Origin: Cycas panzhihuaensis
Lineage: Eukaryota; Cycadophyta
DNA: 64,000 nucleotides
Assembly: GCA_023213395.1 (NCBI GenBank)
Contig: CM041465.1
Coordinates: 239,885,741 to 239,949,740 of the forward strand
Direction of reading: 5' to 3'
Of this stretch, positions 10,987 through 22,095 are shown in pieces; within the stretch, counting starts at the first letter, position 1; each line of letters begins with the position of its first letter. A program made the position numbers and the translations under genes. The notes under the pieces are model-generated. The model was not told the origin of the DNA. It saw nothing but the letters and a program-made list of their open reading frames with translations, and searched no databases.

Positions 10987-11785
10987 TTAGGTTCTAGGAG
11001 GTAGCATGTCAAGGATTGCCTTGACTTTATCTGGATCGATTTGGATTCCTTGCTTTGAGACAAGGAAACCCAAGAGTTTGCCTGAGATAATAGCAAACAC
11101 GCATTTAAACGGGATTAGACTGACATGGTACTTACGGCATCGTGTGAAGATGGCCCGCAAGTCAGAGGGATGATGGGCTCTAGTATGCGAAAGACCCATC
11201 ATGTTGTCCATGAAGACCTCCAACGTGTTGTTGAAGAGGTTGTGAAAAATGAAATGCATAGCTCTCTGATAAGTAGCACCTTCATTCTTAAGACCAAAGG
11301 GCATCACCTTATAGGCAAAGGTACCCCATGGAGTAGTGAAGGCCATCTTGTGGCAGTCTTCAGGAGATATCTGGATTTGATTGTAGCCGGAGAAGCCATC
11401 CATTAAGCATATGACTTCGAATCCAGTAGTTCAATCAATTATTTGATCGATAAAATAGAGAGGAAAGTTATCCTTAGGACAAGCATTGTTAATGTCATGG
11501 AAGTTGACACATATGTGAATAGCCCCGTTCTTCTTGGCAATGGGAACGATGTTAGATACCCATTTAGAGTAATCGATGGAAGAAATAAGTCCTGCATCCA
11601 AGAGTTTTTCAACCTCCATCTTAACAACAGCTAAAAGTTTGGGATGGAGAGGATGTTGCTTCTAGCGCACAGGGTGAGTGCCAGGAGTAGTCATGAGATT
11701 GTGGGTGACGATGGAGGGGTTAATTCCCTTCATGTCAGAATAGTCCCACGCGAACACATCCTAGAATTCCTAGAATATAAGGGAG
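10987..11785 (-). pseudogene. rt: Element D reverse transcriptase, catalytic box mutated
   Basis: Upstream lead is DVFAWDYSDM-like. Motifs in order: MEVEKLLDAGLI, WVSNIVPIAKKNG, NACPKDNFPL, a stop after FIDQIID, MDGFSGYNQIQISPEDCHK, TPWGTFAYKVMPFGLKNEG, ATYQRAM, and VFMDNMMGLSHTRAHH where family members have a V-D-D catalytic pair. One catalytic Asp is therefore replaced by Asn. The order and wording place it in the Tat/Ogre branch of Ty3/gypsy. RT would copy element RNA into DNA; this copy could not. Confidence 0.92.
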
Positions 11786-12591
11786 TATTCCCTTACTTCA
11801 TTAGGAGTACATTCCACCCCTACCTTAATGATCTTGCCCGAGGTGAGGACTATGTCATGAGTTGCCCCCATACACATGGCGTTTCCCTCCTCGAAATGGA
11901 GGGGGGCAAGATCAACAGGAAGAGATGAAATGGAGGACGGGATCGGGTCGGCTAATTTGGACCCCATCGCTAGGATCTTCTGGTGGCCAAGCTTATTGTG
12001 ATTAGAAGGTAAATTGGGCATGGAGCCCGCTAAGTGCTCCACCAAAGCCTTGTCATCTTCGAAATAGTCCACCCCATGGATGACTTGACTTCGAATGGAT
12101 GAGGTGCAGGATGGCATGGGAGCAATAGGACTGGTATGACCTGTAAGCTGCCTAACATCCCTAAAGGACTCTAAGGGAGAGTCAAGGAGAGATCCCTTAT
12201 AAGAGGCAGGAGGGAAACTCTCACCATTATCACTGGTGGAAGGTGATGGAAAGGGAGAACCGGGAATCTACCAGTCAATACTAGAAATGGTGTATAATGC
12301 AAGAGAGTGATCGGGCTCTCTAACAAAAGGGATCCTAAGTGGAGACCTAGAACGAGAAGAGTGCCCCATGCCGGCGTGCAGGAAGGAAATTAAGTGAGGA
12401 AGATCCTCATCCTCACTATGGGACCCGTCGTCGCCAAACATGGCGAGGTATCCATAACTTCCAATGCCGACGGGGGCAAAACGAGTCAAATTAGAAGAAG
12501 AAGATACGGGATCTTCTTCATGGCAAGAGGAATCAGGGATACTGATCGAGCAGGCCGAGGCATGATTAGAAGGGTTTTTACTTCCCTTCAT
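11786..12591 (-). pseudogene. Element D protease-RT linker
   Basis: A Ser-, Asp- and Pro-rich stretch with IGSYGYLAMFGDDGSHSEDED and IHGVDYFEDDKALVEHLAGSMPN, conserved in C (22925-23455) and B (32192 onward). No known fold recognised. A long region between protease and RT is usual in Ogre/Tat elements, where part of it can be an intron; I see no well-supported intron here. Confidence 0.7.
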
Positions 12592-12624
12592 ATGGCCATG
12601 GCTCGCTTGGATAGATGGTCTAGT

Positions 12625-12987
12625 TTATTTTGCGAGTGGTCGCTCATGAGAGATAACTCTCATTTGTCCGTTATGGACAAACTTAAGTTGCCCCCAATGG
12701 GTGGAACACACAGCTCCCATTTGGTCAAGCCATGGTCGACCCAGAAGGAGGTTGTAATCAACATCCACATCGAGGACAATGATGTCGGCAAGGACTGTCT
12801 TATCCTTGAGGGTAAGAGGTATCGAGACAGATCCCAGGGGAGTCTTCTCGCTACCATCGTAACCTTGACATCGCCATGGAATGGGTTCTAAGGTGGAAAT
12901 GCCAAGCTCTTGCATGGCACGCAAGGGCATGGCATTGACGGAAGAACCGTTGTCCACGACAGTTCTTTGCAATGTACAATCGGGCAT
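12625..12987 (-). pseudogene. pro: Element D aspartic protease
   Basis: Active-site region VDNGSSVNAMPLRAMQELGI, then IPWRCQGYDG, LADIIVLDVDVDYNLLLGRPWLDQMGAV and LKFVHNGQMRVI. The D-N-G-S-S form in place of D-S/T-G is characteristic of the Tat/Ogre group. This 120-residue stretch is open from the zone before the active site to the linker, so it is one of the best preserved domains. It would cleave the Gag-Pol polyprotein. Confidence 0.9.
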
Positions 12988-12999
12988 ATCTATGGTAAT

Positions 13000-15738
13000 C
13001 GTGAGAGGGAAGTTCCATTAGCATTCCCTTCCACTGGCTGGGGGAAGATCCCTAGGATCAAAGGAGATGATGGGTTCACAACTTTGGGTTGTGCCTAAAG
13101 CATGAACAACCATGTCATTCAATCCTAAAGCTTCTAAGAGGAGCGTTCATTGCTTGGGGTAACTTCTCAAGATGTCCATGATGGATATCCTAGTAGCCAC
13201 GGTAAGAAGCTCTTCAACCACAAAAAAAGACTTACCCCTCCCTGTGGGTTGGGTAAGGGCTCTCCTAAAGTCGAAGCAACTGGGGTAGATGGGAATGTTC
13301 TTGGGAAGCAAAGGAATCTCTGGAGGAACAGCTTCGAGAGGAGGATCAAGGTGTGATGTAGATGTTGAGGTGCTAGTTGCCTCTTTTATGACTTGAGACT
13401 GAGTTAAGGCATAAAGGGGAGTAGTCTGAAGCATCTAGATTACCTTCTTTCCCTTATTACGGGATCGCGAAGACGAAGGAGCACGACAGTCAGGGGAATG
13501 TGAAGAGGATGATGAACCTCGTACACCCTTCCCTCTACTATGCGAAGGGTGAGAATCGGGGGATCTACCTTGGTTCTGGTTGTTTCTTTATTGAGCATTA
13601 CGATCGCGCTCCCCATGTTTGGGGAAGGGATCCTTATGAATGGGTTGATCAAGATTAGGCCTCGATGCTCGTCTAGGAGATGAATCACACAGTGTGGCAT
13701 CATGAGGGTGTTGTGCCTGACAATGCGAGTCATCATGAAAGCATTCCCCGTGGATGGAGCACCACCTCTTCTTAAGGGGAGGATTGGCTTTCCTCGCTTA
13801 AGAAGGTTGGGTACTACCCCCTTTGGGGGGAACGGCATGAGAGGCTTGTTGAATTGGTTTGTTAGAGGTTGGTGATGAAGGGGGTTGGAGTTTAAGCTCC
13901 TTCATCGTGCGCTCGAATGAGCATATGGCAAAAGTAAGGGGGTCTAAAGTCCTCTCAGTAGAATAAGAAGTAGACCTGGCAAGTTGCGAAGGTTTAGTTT
14001 CCTTAGCTGGGGGAGGTATCTCATGACATTATGAGGGCTTAAGAGGCCTCTTGAGTTTGGCTTGGATCTCAATAGTCTCTAACGCTAAGCATTTTACGAT
14101 CGCAGAGTCACACGTGGTTGCCCCCATTTTGAGGACTTCCACATGCACTTTGGGGCAAAGTGCATTAATGAAAAGATCTCTCTTCAACTCCTCAGGCAAC
14201 GTGGCCTTATCGGAGTGAAGGAGATCATGGAATTGTCTCACAAAGTCACAATTCATTTCATCGTGACCTTGTTTGAGTGAAATGAGAGATTTCATTCCGC
14301 TCTCGAATAGACAGGCTATGTCAAAGTAATTGATGAATTCGTCCACCAATTACTAGAATGAAGAAATGGAATGGATAGGGAGATAGTAGAACCATTTAAG
14401 GGCGTCACCCTGCAAGGATCATGGAAATGATTTCATTAGGATATGGTCGTAAGCCCAGTAGTCTGTACATGCCATAGAAAAACTATGCACGTGTTCAGTT
14501 GGATCTTGCGACGAAGTTCCATCGAATTTAGAAACTTCATGAGGATGAGGCGGCAGATTAGTTCTTAAAGCCTCAATAGATAGCGACGTCGACCTATAAT
14601 CCATGAAGGGACGTGCTCTTACATGGGCCATAGGGTCGACGAATGACAATGAGCCAGGAATGGATGGGGGTGGTATACCCATCCCTCCCTGAGGAAATGC
14701 CTCTTGTTGGAAGGGGGCTTGAGGATAGACGCCTTGGAAAGGAGCTAAGTTTCCTTGCGAAGGTGTGGCGAAAGAAGTTGCGCTAGATGGTAGAAATGGA
14801 GGGTGCGGGACCAGATTCTACCCATATGGGCCACCCGTAGGTGGTGCAACCCCATATGGGTGCAACGAGTCCACTCCATAAGTTGGAAGATGGTTTCCCT
14901 TGCCTTGCCCCCAAGGTTGAGATGTATAACCCAAGGGTAAGTAAAGGGAAGGACCACTGGATGGGCTCTGGACATATGTGGGAGCGAGTCCCACATAGTT
15001 AGTAGCAGTAGTACTAGTAGGACCTCTAGGCCTACTAGGGAATACATGTACCATGTTTGAGGGTGGCGCATTCATTTGACTTGGGAACAACATGCTAACC
15101 CCAAGGCGGGGAAAAGACACGTCGCGGATAGGTCTTGAAGAAGTAGGACCATGGCTAGGAATAGAGGGTACAACACTTACCCCCGAATCAGGTGTAGACA
15201 CGGCATGGGATGAGTGTGCATGGGCAGAAGGATTATTTGTCGTAGGAGGCACAGGTGCAGATGAAGAAGGTGCCCTACCACGCAAGGCTTCTTCAAACCA
15301 CCTGGGACATAGTTGAAGGCGAGTTACTCAAAAGTACTTGTTGATCGCTTTAATCACATCGGCGGGAGGGGTATCGTCGTAACCATACGAGGTCAACGGG
15401 ACCTCAAATGACAGAGACCCCTCGGGGTGCTCCTCATAAGGATCACTAATCAGATGGTGACTCTCATGAAGAGGTGAACCTTCTACTGCATGAGTAGAAG
15501 GATGAAGGTTAGATGGGTGAGGCTGGTCACTCGGATAATAAATGGGATCATCACCCTCCTGGGTGGATTCCAAAATAGGCATGGGAAACTCTTGAGTTCC
15601 CAAGACTAAGGTATGGTAGGCCCAATCAGAATGGTAGCCTTCCATTGTCAAATCAGAATCTGACAACAGAAGGGAACGATATGATGGGTCTTCTAACAAC
15701 GGTGACTGACCTCGTAAGTGACGTGAGAAATGTCGCAT
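13000..15738 (-). pseudogene. gag: Element D gag and pre-protease region, broken into several frames
   Basis: It starts at ATG 15738 (MRHFSRHLRGQSPLLED), about 150 bases inside the primer site. The N-terminal part is acidic, then Ser/Pro/Gly-rich (about 15330-14700). The retrotransposon gag core lies at 14349-14029 (VDEFINYFDIACLFESGMKS, LKQGHDEMNCDFVRQFHDL, LPEELKRDLFINAL). A Cys/His knuckle (WCSIHGECFHDDSHCQ) is at about 13714-13780, followed by a Ser/Arg-rich tail and a region with MDILRSYPKQ that leads into protease. At least five frame changes or stops divide it. Confidence 0.88.
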
Positions 15739-15886
15739 GCAACGCCTTTACGAATGTTGTTAGAAGAGAGTAAAGGGTATGAAATAGACACGTTGGGGAC
15801 TGCCCAACTGAAAAGTAAGTAAAAAGTATCGCCTAAAGGCAAGAACACCAATAAGAAGAGAAGTGAAACTAGTTCCCTTACTAGAA

Positions 15887-15907
15887 GGTCCCCAGTATGG
15901 TCGCCAA
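15887..15907 (-). other. Primer-binding site of element D
   Basis: On minus: TTGGCGACCATACTGGGGAC directly after the 5' LTR end ...GTTTCA. The TGGCGAC...CTGGGGA pattern resembles the tRNA-Arg sites reported for Ogre-type elements; the tRNA is inferred. Confidence 0.8.
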
Positions 15908-16203
15908 TGAAACGCTTCCCGCGGGGTGGTTTCCTATGCTTAGCAAGGTATGACTATATAGGACTAAATTGGGTTATGAGTCAGATTAAATGGCAAGGAA
16001 TCACCACGCATGGCGTTCATGTGTTGGAGCACGGATTCGAGACCTACAAAGGTGCCTAATTGCTTCTAGGTGATCTGGGAGAGGGACACAAGGCGAGGCC
16101 TTGGGTCGTCTCAAAAGGCGACGCCCTCCTACCCTTTGGATGGCCAAGAAGAGGAAGTAGGGACCTAGTAGGCTGCGTCTTCTCAAAGAGGAGAGAAGAC
16201 AAC
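15908..16203 (-). repeat. Element D 5' LTR, part 1 (3' end of the LTR)
   Basis: Matches 1935-2230 of the 3' LTR and breaks at 16203, where the solo LTR E begins. The LTR resumes at 18945. Confidence 0.93.
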
Positions 16204-16243
16204 TGTTTCCTAGCTTCCGAGAATAGATACAGAATCATCGACT

Positions 16244-16252
16244 CAGGTAAGT
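16244..16252 (+). other. Splice-donor-like site near the LTR start
   Basis: CAG|GTAAGT lies 43-46 bases into the LTR. The same donor occurs in C's 3' LTR (28402-28410), B's LTR (AAG|GTAAGT, 58357-58365) and D's LTR on minus (CTCAG|GTAAGC, about 4514-4524). Confidence 0.45.
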
Positions 16253-16669
16253 GTAGGTATGCTTCTCACCTTATCATTGTTTCCTTTTTATGATAAGTGT
16301 ATGCTTGCATGCTTGCATGTTATGATCTCGTAGGTGATCTTATCATCATCTACATTTATTCAGCCTATGACGACTATAGCGGGGGCATACTCCCAGCGAA
16401 TGTGACACCCTGGTGGCCATTCCACTTCTTGCATTCTGCCCTACTCACCTCTAGATCCATTTGGCTCATGTCACCACTGCCTGTGTGATGACCCATCATT
16501 ATTTGGTTGACTTATCACATCTCTTGAGTCCTACTTTTGCTCTTTTTGACTTGTTTATTGGCTTGTCTACCCTTGGGTAGGTGTCTCAGCCCCCCATCAG
16601 CCTCATTAGTCATTGGCCCATAGCCTTGGCTGGCTGGCTGGGCCAGATTTGGTCTCTAGTCCTGTACTG

Positions 16670-16728
16670 CAGCGAAATTCGTGGTACCACCGCAAATTCC
16701 GTGGTACCATGAAATTTGTGGCGGGGCG
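16670..16728. promoter_or_regulatory. GGTACC-centred dyads in LTR E upstream of its TATA-like box
   Basis: AAATTCGTGGTACCACCGCAAATT-like and ATTCCGTGGTACCATGAAATTT-like dyads lie side by side about 130 bases before GGTATTTAAG. Related dyads occur in the other LTRs and in the leader of the antisense gene. Regulatory function is inference. Confidence 0.45.
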
Positions 16729-18944
16729 ACTGTCTCAAATTATTTTTTTAAAAATCCATCGTGGCAATTTTGCATATATTACAAAATTACCACGTGTTTC
16801 GCGACTTGACTCACTGCCAGCTATGCCCTAATCACTCATTTAGGGATTAAGTTGGGTATTTAAGTCCTCTCTAAGTCATTTTTAGGATCTTTTTCTCATT
16901 TTTTGGATGCTCCTCAAGGAAAAATGCCTTATGCTCTACTATTTCCTACTACTCCATTGTTGCTACAGGTCTTGCACCTCACTTCCAGTGCCCAACTCTC
17001 CTTTGGTATGGCTAGGACATCTTCCTAGCCCTTGACACGCCTTGGAGAGGGCCTCTTTGGAGAGATCTCAGCATTTCCTTGCTCACGTAACCATCAAGCA
17101 TCCTCAAAGTGTAGGTGTTTCCTTCAAACTCATTAGCAGGGGTTCCAAACCTGCTATTCCATAGCTCTTTGGTAGATTTATCATCCTTCTTTCAGCAGCT
17201 CTTGACTGAGGCAAAAGCCTTTGCTCTCTTTCTCAGGTATTTGTTGGTTTTAGTTGCTTTCTTATCCAATTTATGCCCTATGTTGCATGCCATCCCTAGT
17301 CCCTTTGGGTTTGCTCTTTGAAGGTTATTTTGCCTTGCTTTGGGCTGTCCTTTTTCTGCCATTAGGGCCTCCTCTCATGTATTTCTTGCCCAAGACAGTG
17401 GCAAAGAGGGGTTACACAAGGTTTGGATGAGAGCTGGGTGGATTCCACACCACCTTCTATGCTCCCTAAGAGGCTTTTTGCCCTCCAAACTTTCCCTCTT
17501 GCCCCGTGCTACTCTTGGCAGCAAAACAAAGGTTTGTTGGCCTGTTTTTAGCCACTGAAATTAGTGCTATCACTAATTGCAGCACTGGTTTGAGGGCTTG
17601 CACCTTGATCCAGGCAACTCACATAAGCCCCAGCTACTCGTCCCTTGCCCAACTTCTTTCTCGGCAACCCAGATTGCTTTCTATAGCACCCCAGCTTGTT
17701 GTTGATCCTTTTGGGCTTCCATTTGACCCTTGTTGCCTTTATTTCCAGCCCTCTTGCATAACCTTACCCTCGTTGCCTTGTGGCTTCTCGAGGGAAGGTA
17801 AGGTTTGTTCCTTGCGGGAGGTGGGCCACTCTGAGGCTTACCGGTTTACTCACCGTCTATTTTGGTTGTTTTTCCTCTATAATTTATCATCATAATATTG
17901 AATACTAATGTGCATGTATTTAAGTTTATGTTTGTCCCATATGTACATGTATTGTTAGGATTTTCTATTGTATGCTAGTGCCCTTTCTCTGGAAAGGGGG
18001 ATACCCACATTTACTTGTAGGTATGTGGAGGACGCAAAGGATCCATTCCTCTTTCCTCCTTCGTGGGTAAGTGTTTCCATTTGTGTTTTACTTTAGTATT
18101 TCATTTGTTGCTAGTATTTTGTACATTTCCTTTCCTTTCTTGGTACTTTAGTACTATTTTCGGGGAAGGTAAGGAAGCCCCACATTTCGGTCTACTGTAA
18201 TCCTTCACGTCTGCCGTGCCTTGTGGAGCAACTTCAAGTGCCTCATGGGAATGTCATTGCCTCGTCATGCCTCTATTCTGGGTACATACTCTTTCTCTAC
18301 TCCCATCTCCCTTTTTTCTTTTGCATTTTGGTGCAATAGTAATTAGCTCATTGGAAAGAGAAAGGGAAATCAACCTCCGTCTTGGTTTACATTTTGTTCA
18401 CTTTATTTCCTGTATTATATTTGCCATAGGAAAAGGTCCTAGGAAGTCCTCCCCTTTCACCTTTTCCTCTTCTCTCTTGCAAACTTCCCCCTTGCTTCAC
18501 AAACTTTCTTGCTTGGTTAGTTTGCTTACACACACCATAACCTCTTCCCTTTGGTTATTCCCTTTGTATTCTCTCAGTTTTTCGCCTAGCCGGGTAACCG
18601 AGGAGATCCCATTCGTAGGCCATTCGCTTGCCTACCCTTTTCTTATTTCCCTTTACTCTACGGAAACCCTTGAAGGGTTTTCTCGTTCTCCTTCTGGCCA
18701 TCCAAGGGTGGGAGGATCCTTCTCTTAGGTCAACCCAGGCTAACCCTGTGCCTTTTCTCCTTATTTGAAGTGGGGAACCACTTCCAGGTAGCTAGATACC
18801 ATTTGCAGGTTCCAAACTCACGCTCCAGTGTACGGGGTGCCCTGCGTGGTATTTACCTCACTTATAGGTCTTTCCTCCATTGTGCCATCGACCACCTTTA
18901 CCATTCCTACTTAGTTAGGTAGCTATCCCATAGACGTGCATCTA

Positions 18945-21115
18945 GCAACACGTAAGTGAGATGTGCATAATGTGACGTCTATGTATAAGCTAGTCAAAGG
19001 GAGCGAGAAACGAAGAGCTCACGTCTGGGGGAGACTATCTATGTGTAACAAAATAACTATGAAGGAAACAAATATGCAAATGCATAGATGTGTTCTTTCC
19101 CTTCTTTTTCATTTGCTATGTGTTTATAATATGTACGCACATGCATAGGAAACAATGCTATAGGAAAAGGGACAAAAAGGAGAAAGGGGAATACCTGGAT
19201 CTGGTGCTTGAGTGAAGCGTTGCATTTCCTGTTACTTTACGCACCTCCCTGCTCTACTTGTCACATTGGTGAGACCCACTAGTGATGGTTGCTATGAGTA
19301 GTCAAAGGGGGCTAACTTACCTCCCCAATGTGTATGAAAAAGTAAAGCAAAGTAGAGCAGTGACAAAGGAAAATGAGAAACAACTGACAAGGGACTAACC
19401 TGTTAATCAGCTTATCTCATATTTAACTCTACGATCACAAGATCTGTTAATCAAATATACAAGTTTCTCCCTCTCGAAAGAGGGGATACAAAGTACATCT
19501 AATATATGTGCTTAAATATGGAAAAGCTGAAATCAAGTTAAATCAAAACATATGCATATTATTCCAAAGAAAAATAACTCCAACAGGATTCCAACAAGCA
19601 ACCACCTCAACTGATACCCAAACAAAGGTGTTAGCCTCGGAATGGCTAGCTCACCCACAGAAATCCCCTACATGGCCTTAGGGAAGGAGAGATGAACTAC
19701 AATGATGACATAGGGTAAGCAAAAAAGGGAAAACCAGTAGGACAACGTATAAGCATACCCAAAAGAATGAGGTGCTATGAGTAGTAGATCATCTAGTGGG
19801 ATGGGCTACGGGTTATGAACCAACAAGGAGTGGTTTTGGGGCTTATGAGGTGCCCAAAACCAGCAAATGAGGGGTTAGAACCAACGTGGTAAGGGGCTGC
19901 CAATGCTAGTTTAGATTTGAGGAGTAGGTTCCCAAGTCCCTGGCTAAACTTTAAGGGAGGCAATAGGTGTAGGGGGGAAGAAAAGAAGGGTTTGGACGCT
20001 TGGGGAGAAGGTCTACAAGGGGGAATGGCCCCACCTTTCTCCCTCCACTTTCTTTTGTATCACCCCCTCTGTACAGCCACCTTAAAGTAGGCTTGCAGGA
20101 TAGTAAAGGGAAGCATTACAACACCCAAATCCAAAGATCTACTACTAAAGAGGTACAGAATCAAAGAAGGTAAATGAGCCAAGCATTTATTCATAAAATG
20201 ATAAGGAAAAAACATAAAATCTTAAGGCAAATATGGAGGGTACCTTATAGTAGAAAGTGAGTGTATCTCTACTGGAAAATAGTAGAAAAGACCTGCACTT
20301 GACAGGGTTTAATGGCTGGTTTTGAAGGAGAGGCCACTGTGAGAAAGACCACTATGAAAATTGCAGTTACTATGAAAAGAGCGAGAACTGCCATGTGAGT
20401 TTTAAAAAACTTTTTTGAATAGTCATACCACGGTAAACATCGTGGTACCGCAGTAAATATCGCGGTACTGTTAAGTTTATAGTGGTACAGGCCTTAAGGC
20501 AAAAACCAAGCCAAAAATGAGGTCTGAAGCTAAGTAGAGAGTAAGTTAGAAATTTGAACAAGTCGAATTGGTGCCCAGGTGACTAACAAGTTGTCAGAAA
20601 AAGGAATAGGTCTCAATCAGGGATTTCGTCATACTTGGAAGACAAATCGAAGTATAAACAAGATGCTGTCAAAGGTGAAACGCGAATGGCTAAGGTGTCC
20701 CAAAGGGCCATGGAGATGATGCAGATGGCTATGTGCCATATGGGGTGTAGCATTCACTGAAGAATGCCCCCACTGTGGATCATCATAAATTTGAGTGGTG
20801 TCTTGGCGAGCACATGCAGTGTGATCAGGCGAGAAAGCAATGCAATCATACAAATGGTAGGTAAGTATGCATCAGGTAATCTATACTAAACAACATCGGT
20901 CAAGCAAGAGCAGAGATGGGAGCAAGGACATGCCCAACTTACCTGAGTTGATGCATCCCAAGTCCATTACCGATAGTCGAGAAACACAGAGCAATGCATC
21001 CCAAGTCCATTACCGATAGTCGAGAAACACAGAGCAATGCATCCCAAGATGGGATGCATACTTGAGCTTACCTGAGTTGATGCATCCCAAGTCCATTCCC
21101 GATAGTCGAGAAACA
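18945..21115 (-). repeat. Element D 5' LTR, part 2
   Basis: Continues the beta LTR after the solo LTR E and ends with the true D terminus CGAGAAACA before CAGGG. Compared with the 3' LTR it lacks about 330 bp near 20355 and has a local rearrangement at about 20960-21100. No gene seen. Confidence 0.9.
20970..21110. repeat. Local repeat and hairpin at the D LTR terminus
   Basis: The terminal motif GATAGTCGAGAAACACAG occurs three times (ends near 20972, 21032 and 21117). Between the last two lies the hairpin ATGCATCCCA-aga-TGGGATGCAT (21037-21059). The unit 2 equivalent has two terminal motifs and the same hairpin. It looks like a template-switch or end-joining scar. Confidence 0.75.
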
Positions 21116-21120
21116 CAGGG

Positions 21121-22093
21121 CGATGCCCTTAAGTGGTCTTATCACCTCCTTGCCCACTCTATCTTTTCATTCCAACAATTGGTGGACGAATTTATCAACT
21201 ACTTTGATGTAACTCGCCCATTTGAGAGTGGAATGAAATCCCTCCTATCGCTCAAACAAGGTCATGATGAGATGAATCATGGCTTTATGTGATGATTCCA
21301 TGACCTTCTTCACTCCACTAAGGCCACGTTGCCCAAGGAGTTGAAGAGAGACCTTTTCGTTAATGCACTTCATCCTGAAGTACATGTGGAAGTCCTTAAA
21401 ATGGGGGTGACCACATGCGACTCCATAATTATAAAGTGCTTAGTGCTTGAGGCTATTGAGATCCAGGCTAGACTCAAGAAGCCTCTCAAGCCCTCACAGC
21501 GACGTGAGGCACCACCTCCAACTAAGGATACTAAACCCCAACAATCCTCCAGGTTTACTTCTCACCCGACTGAGAGGACTTTAGACCCCCTCACATCTGC
21601 CATACGTTCGTTCGAACGTACAATGAAGGAACTCAAGTTACAAGCCCCTTCATCTCCAACATTCAACAAATAAATTCAACAAGTAACCCAAGCTTCCCTC
21701 CCTAGGAATGGAAATGCCCAGTCCTCTCAAATGGGGAAGATAGATCCCTCGCTTGAGAAGAAGTGGTACTCCATTCATAGGGAGTGCTTCCACAATGACT
21801 CAAGTTGTAAGGCCCAGTATCCCAAGGATGCCCCTCGATGTGACTCCTCCTCTAAACGAGCCTCAAAGCCTAATTTAGACCAACTAGTTCATAAGGATCT
21901 GTTCCCCAAATATGGGGAATGCAATCGCAACACTCAATCCAAGAATAACCAAAACCGAGGAAGATCGCCAAATTCCCGTCCTTCCTATGATAAAGGGAAG
22001 CGCACTCGGGATTTATCCTCTTCCTCCCATTCCCCTAGCCATCGCACTCCATCACCTTTGCAGCCCCATAACAAGGGGAAGAAGGTGATCTAA
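21121..22093 (+). pseudogene. gag: Element C gag, C-terminal half
   Basis: It resumes the gag core broken at 1934: LVDEFINYFDVTRPFESGMKS, SLKQGHDEMNHGF, a TGA stop near 21289, then LPKELKRDLFVNALHPEVHV and EIQARLKKPLKPS. A Cys/His knuckle (KWYSIHRECFHNDSSCKA) is at about 21760-21815; its first Cys position now reads Tyr, while D has WCSIHGECF. A Ser/Arg/Pro-rich tail follows. Gag core and knuckle are the RNA-packaging parts of the particle protein. Confidence 0.88.
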
Positions 22094-22095
22094 AT

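Larger units (their letters stand above)
16204..18944 (+). mobile_element. Element E: solo LTR (family alpha), 2,741 bp, inside element D's 5' LTR
   Basis: Begins TGTTTCCTAGC, ends ...GTGCATCTA (CA mutated to TA), and is flanked by ACAAC (16199-16203) and GCAAC (18945-18949), a 5-bp target duplication with one change. The uninterrupted site is seen in D's other LTR around 2230. Nothing internal is present, so this is the product of LTR-LTR recombination. A TATA-like GGTATTTAAG lies at 16856-16865. Confidence 0.92.
1935..21115 (-). mobile_element. Element D: full-length Tat/Ogre-like Ty3/gypsy element, minus strand
   Basis: D runs 5' to 3' from 21115 down to 1935. Its order is LTR (with a nested solo LTR), primer site, gag, protease, linker, RT, RNase H, integrase, antisense PMD gene, second RNase H, polypurine-like tract, 3' LTR. 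Termini are TGTTTCTCG... and ...GTTTCA, flanked by perfect CAGGG duplications. Net length without the nested solo LTR is about 16.4 kb, within the range of large Tat/Ogre elements. It is the only element here that keeps the RT-integrase core, and it is inactive: RT has MDN in place of the usual V-D-D box, the integrase third acidic residue is changed, and stops are frequent. Confidence 0.93.

Noticed and set aside
18216-18728. 170-codon ORF inside solo LTR E (and its copy at 38172)
   Set aside because: It lies wholly inside an LTR, has hydrophobic low-complexity composition, and no domain. The parallel positions in C and F LTRs are not open in the same frame.
20960-21060. Direct repeats at the D terminus as a CRISPR-like or satellite array
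   Set aside because: Only two to three copies with no regular spacers; they are copies of the LTR terminus and target flank.
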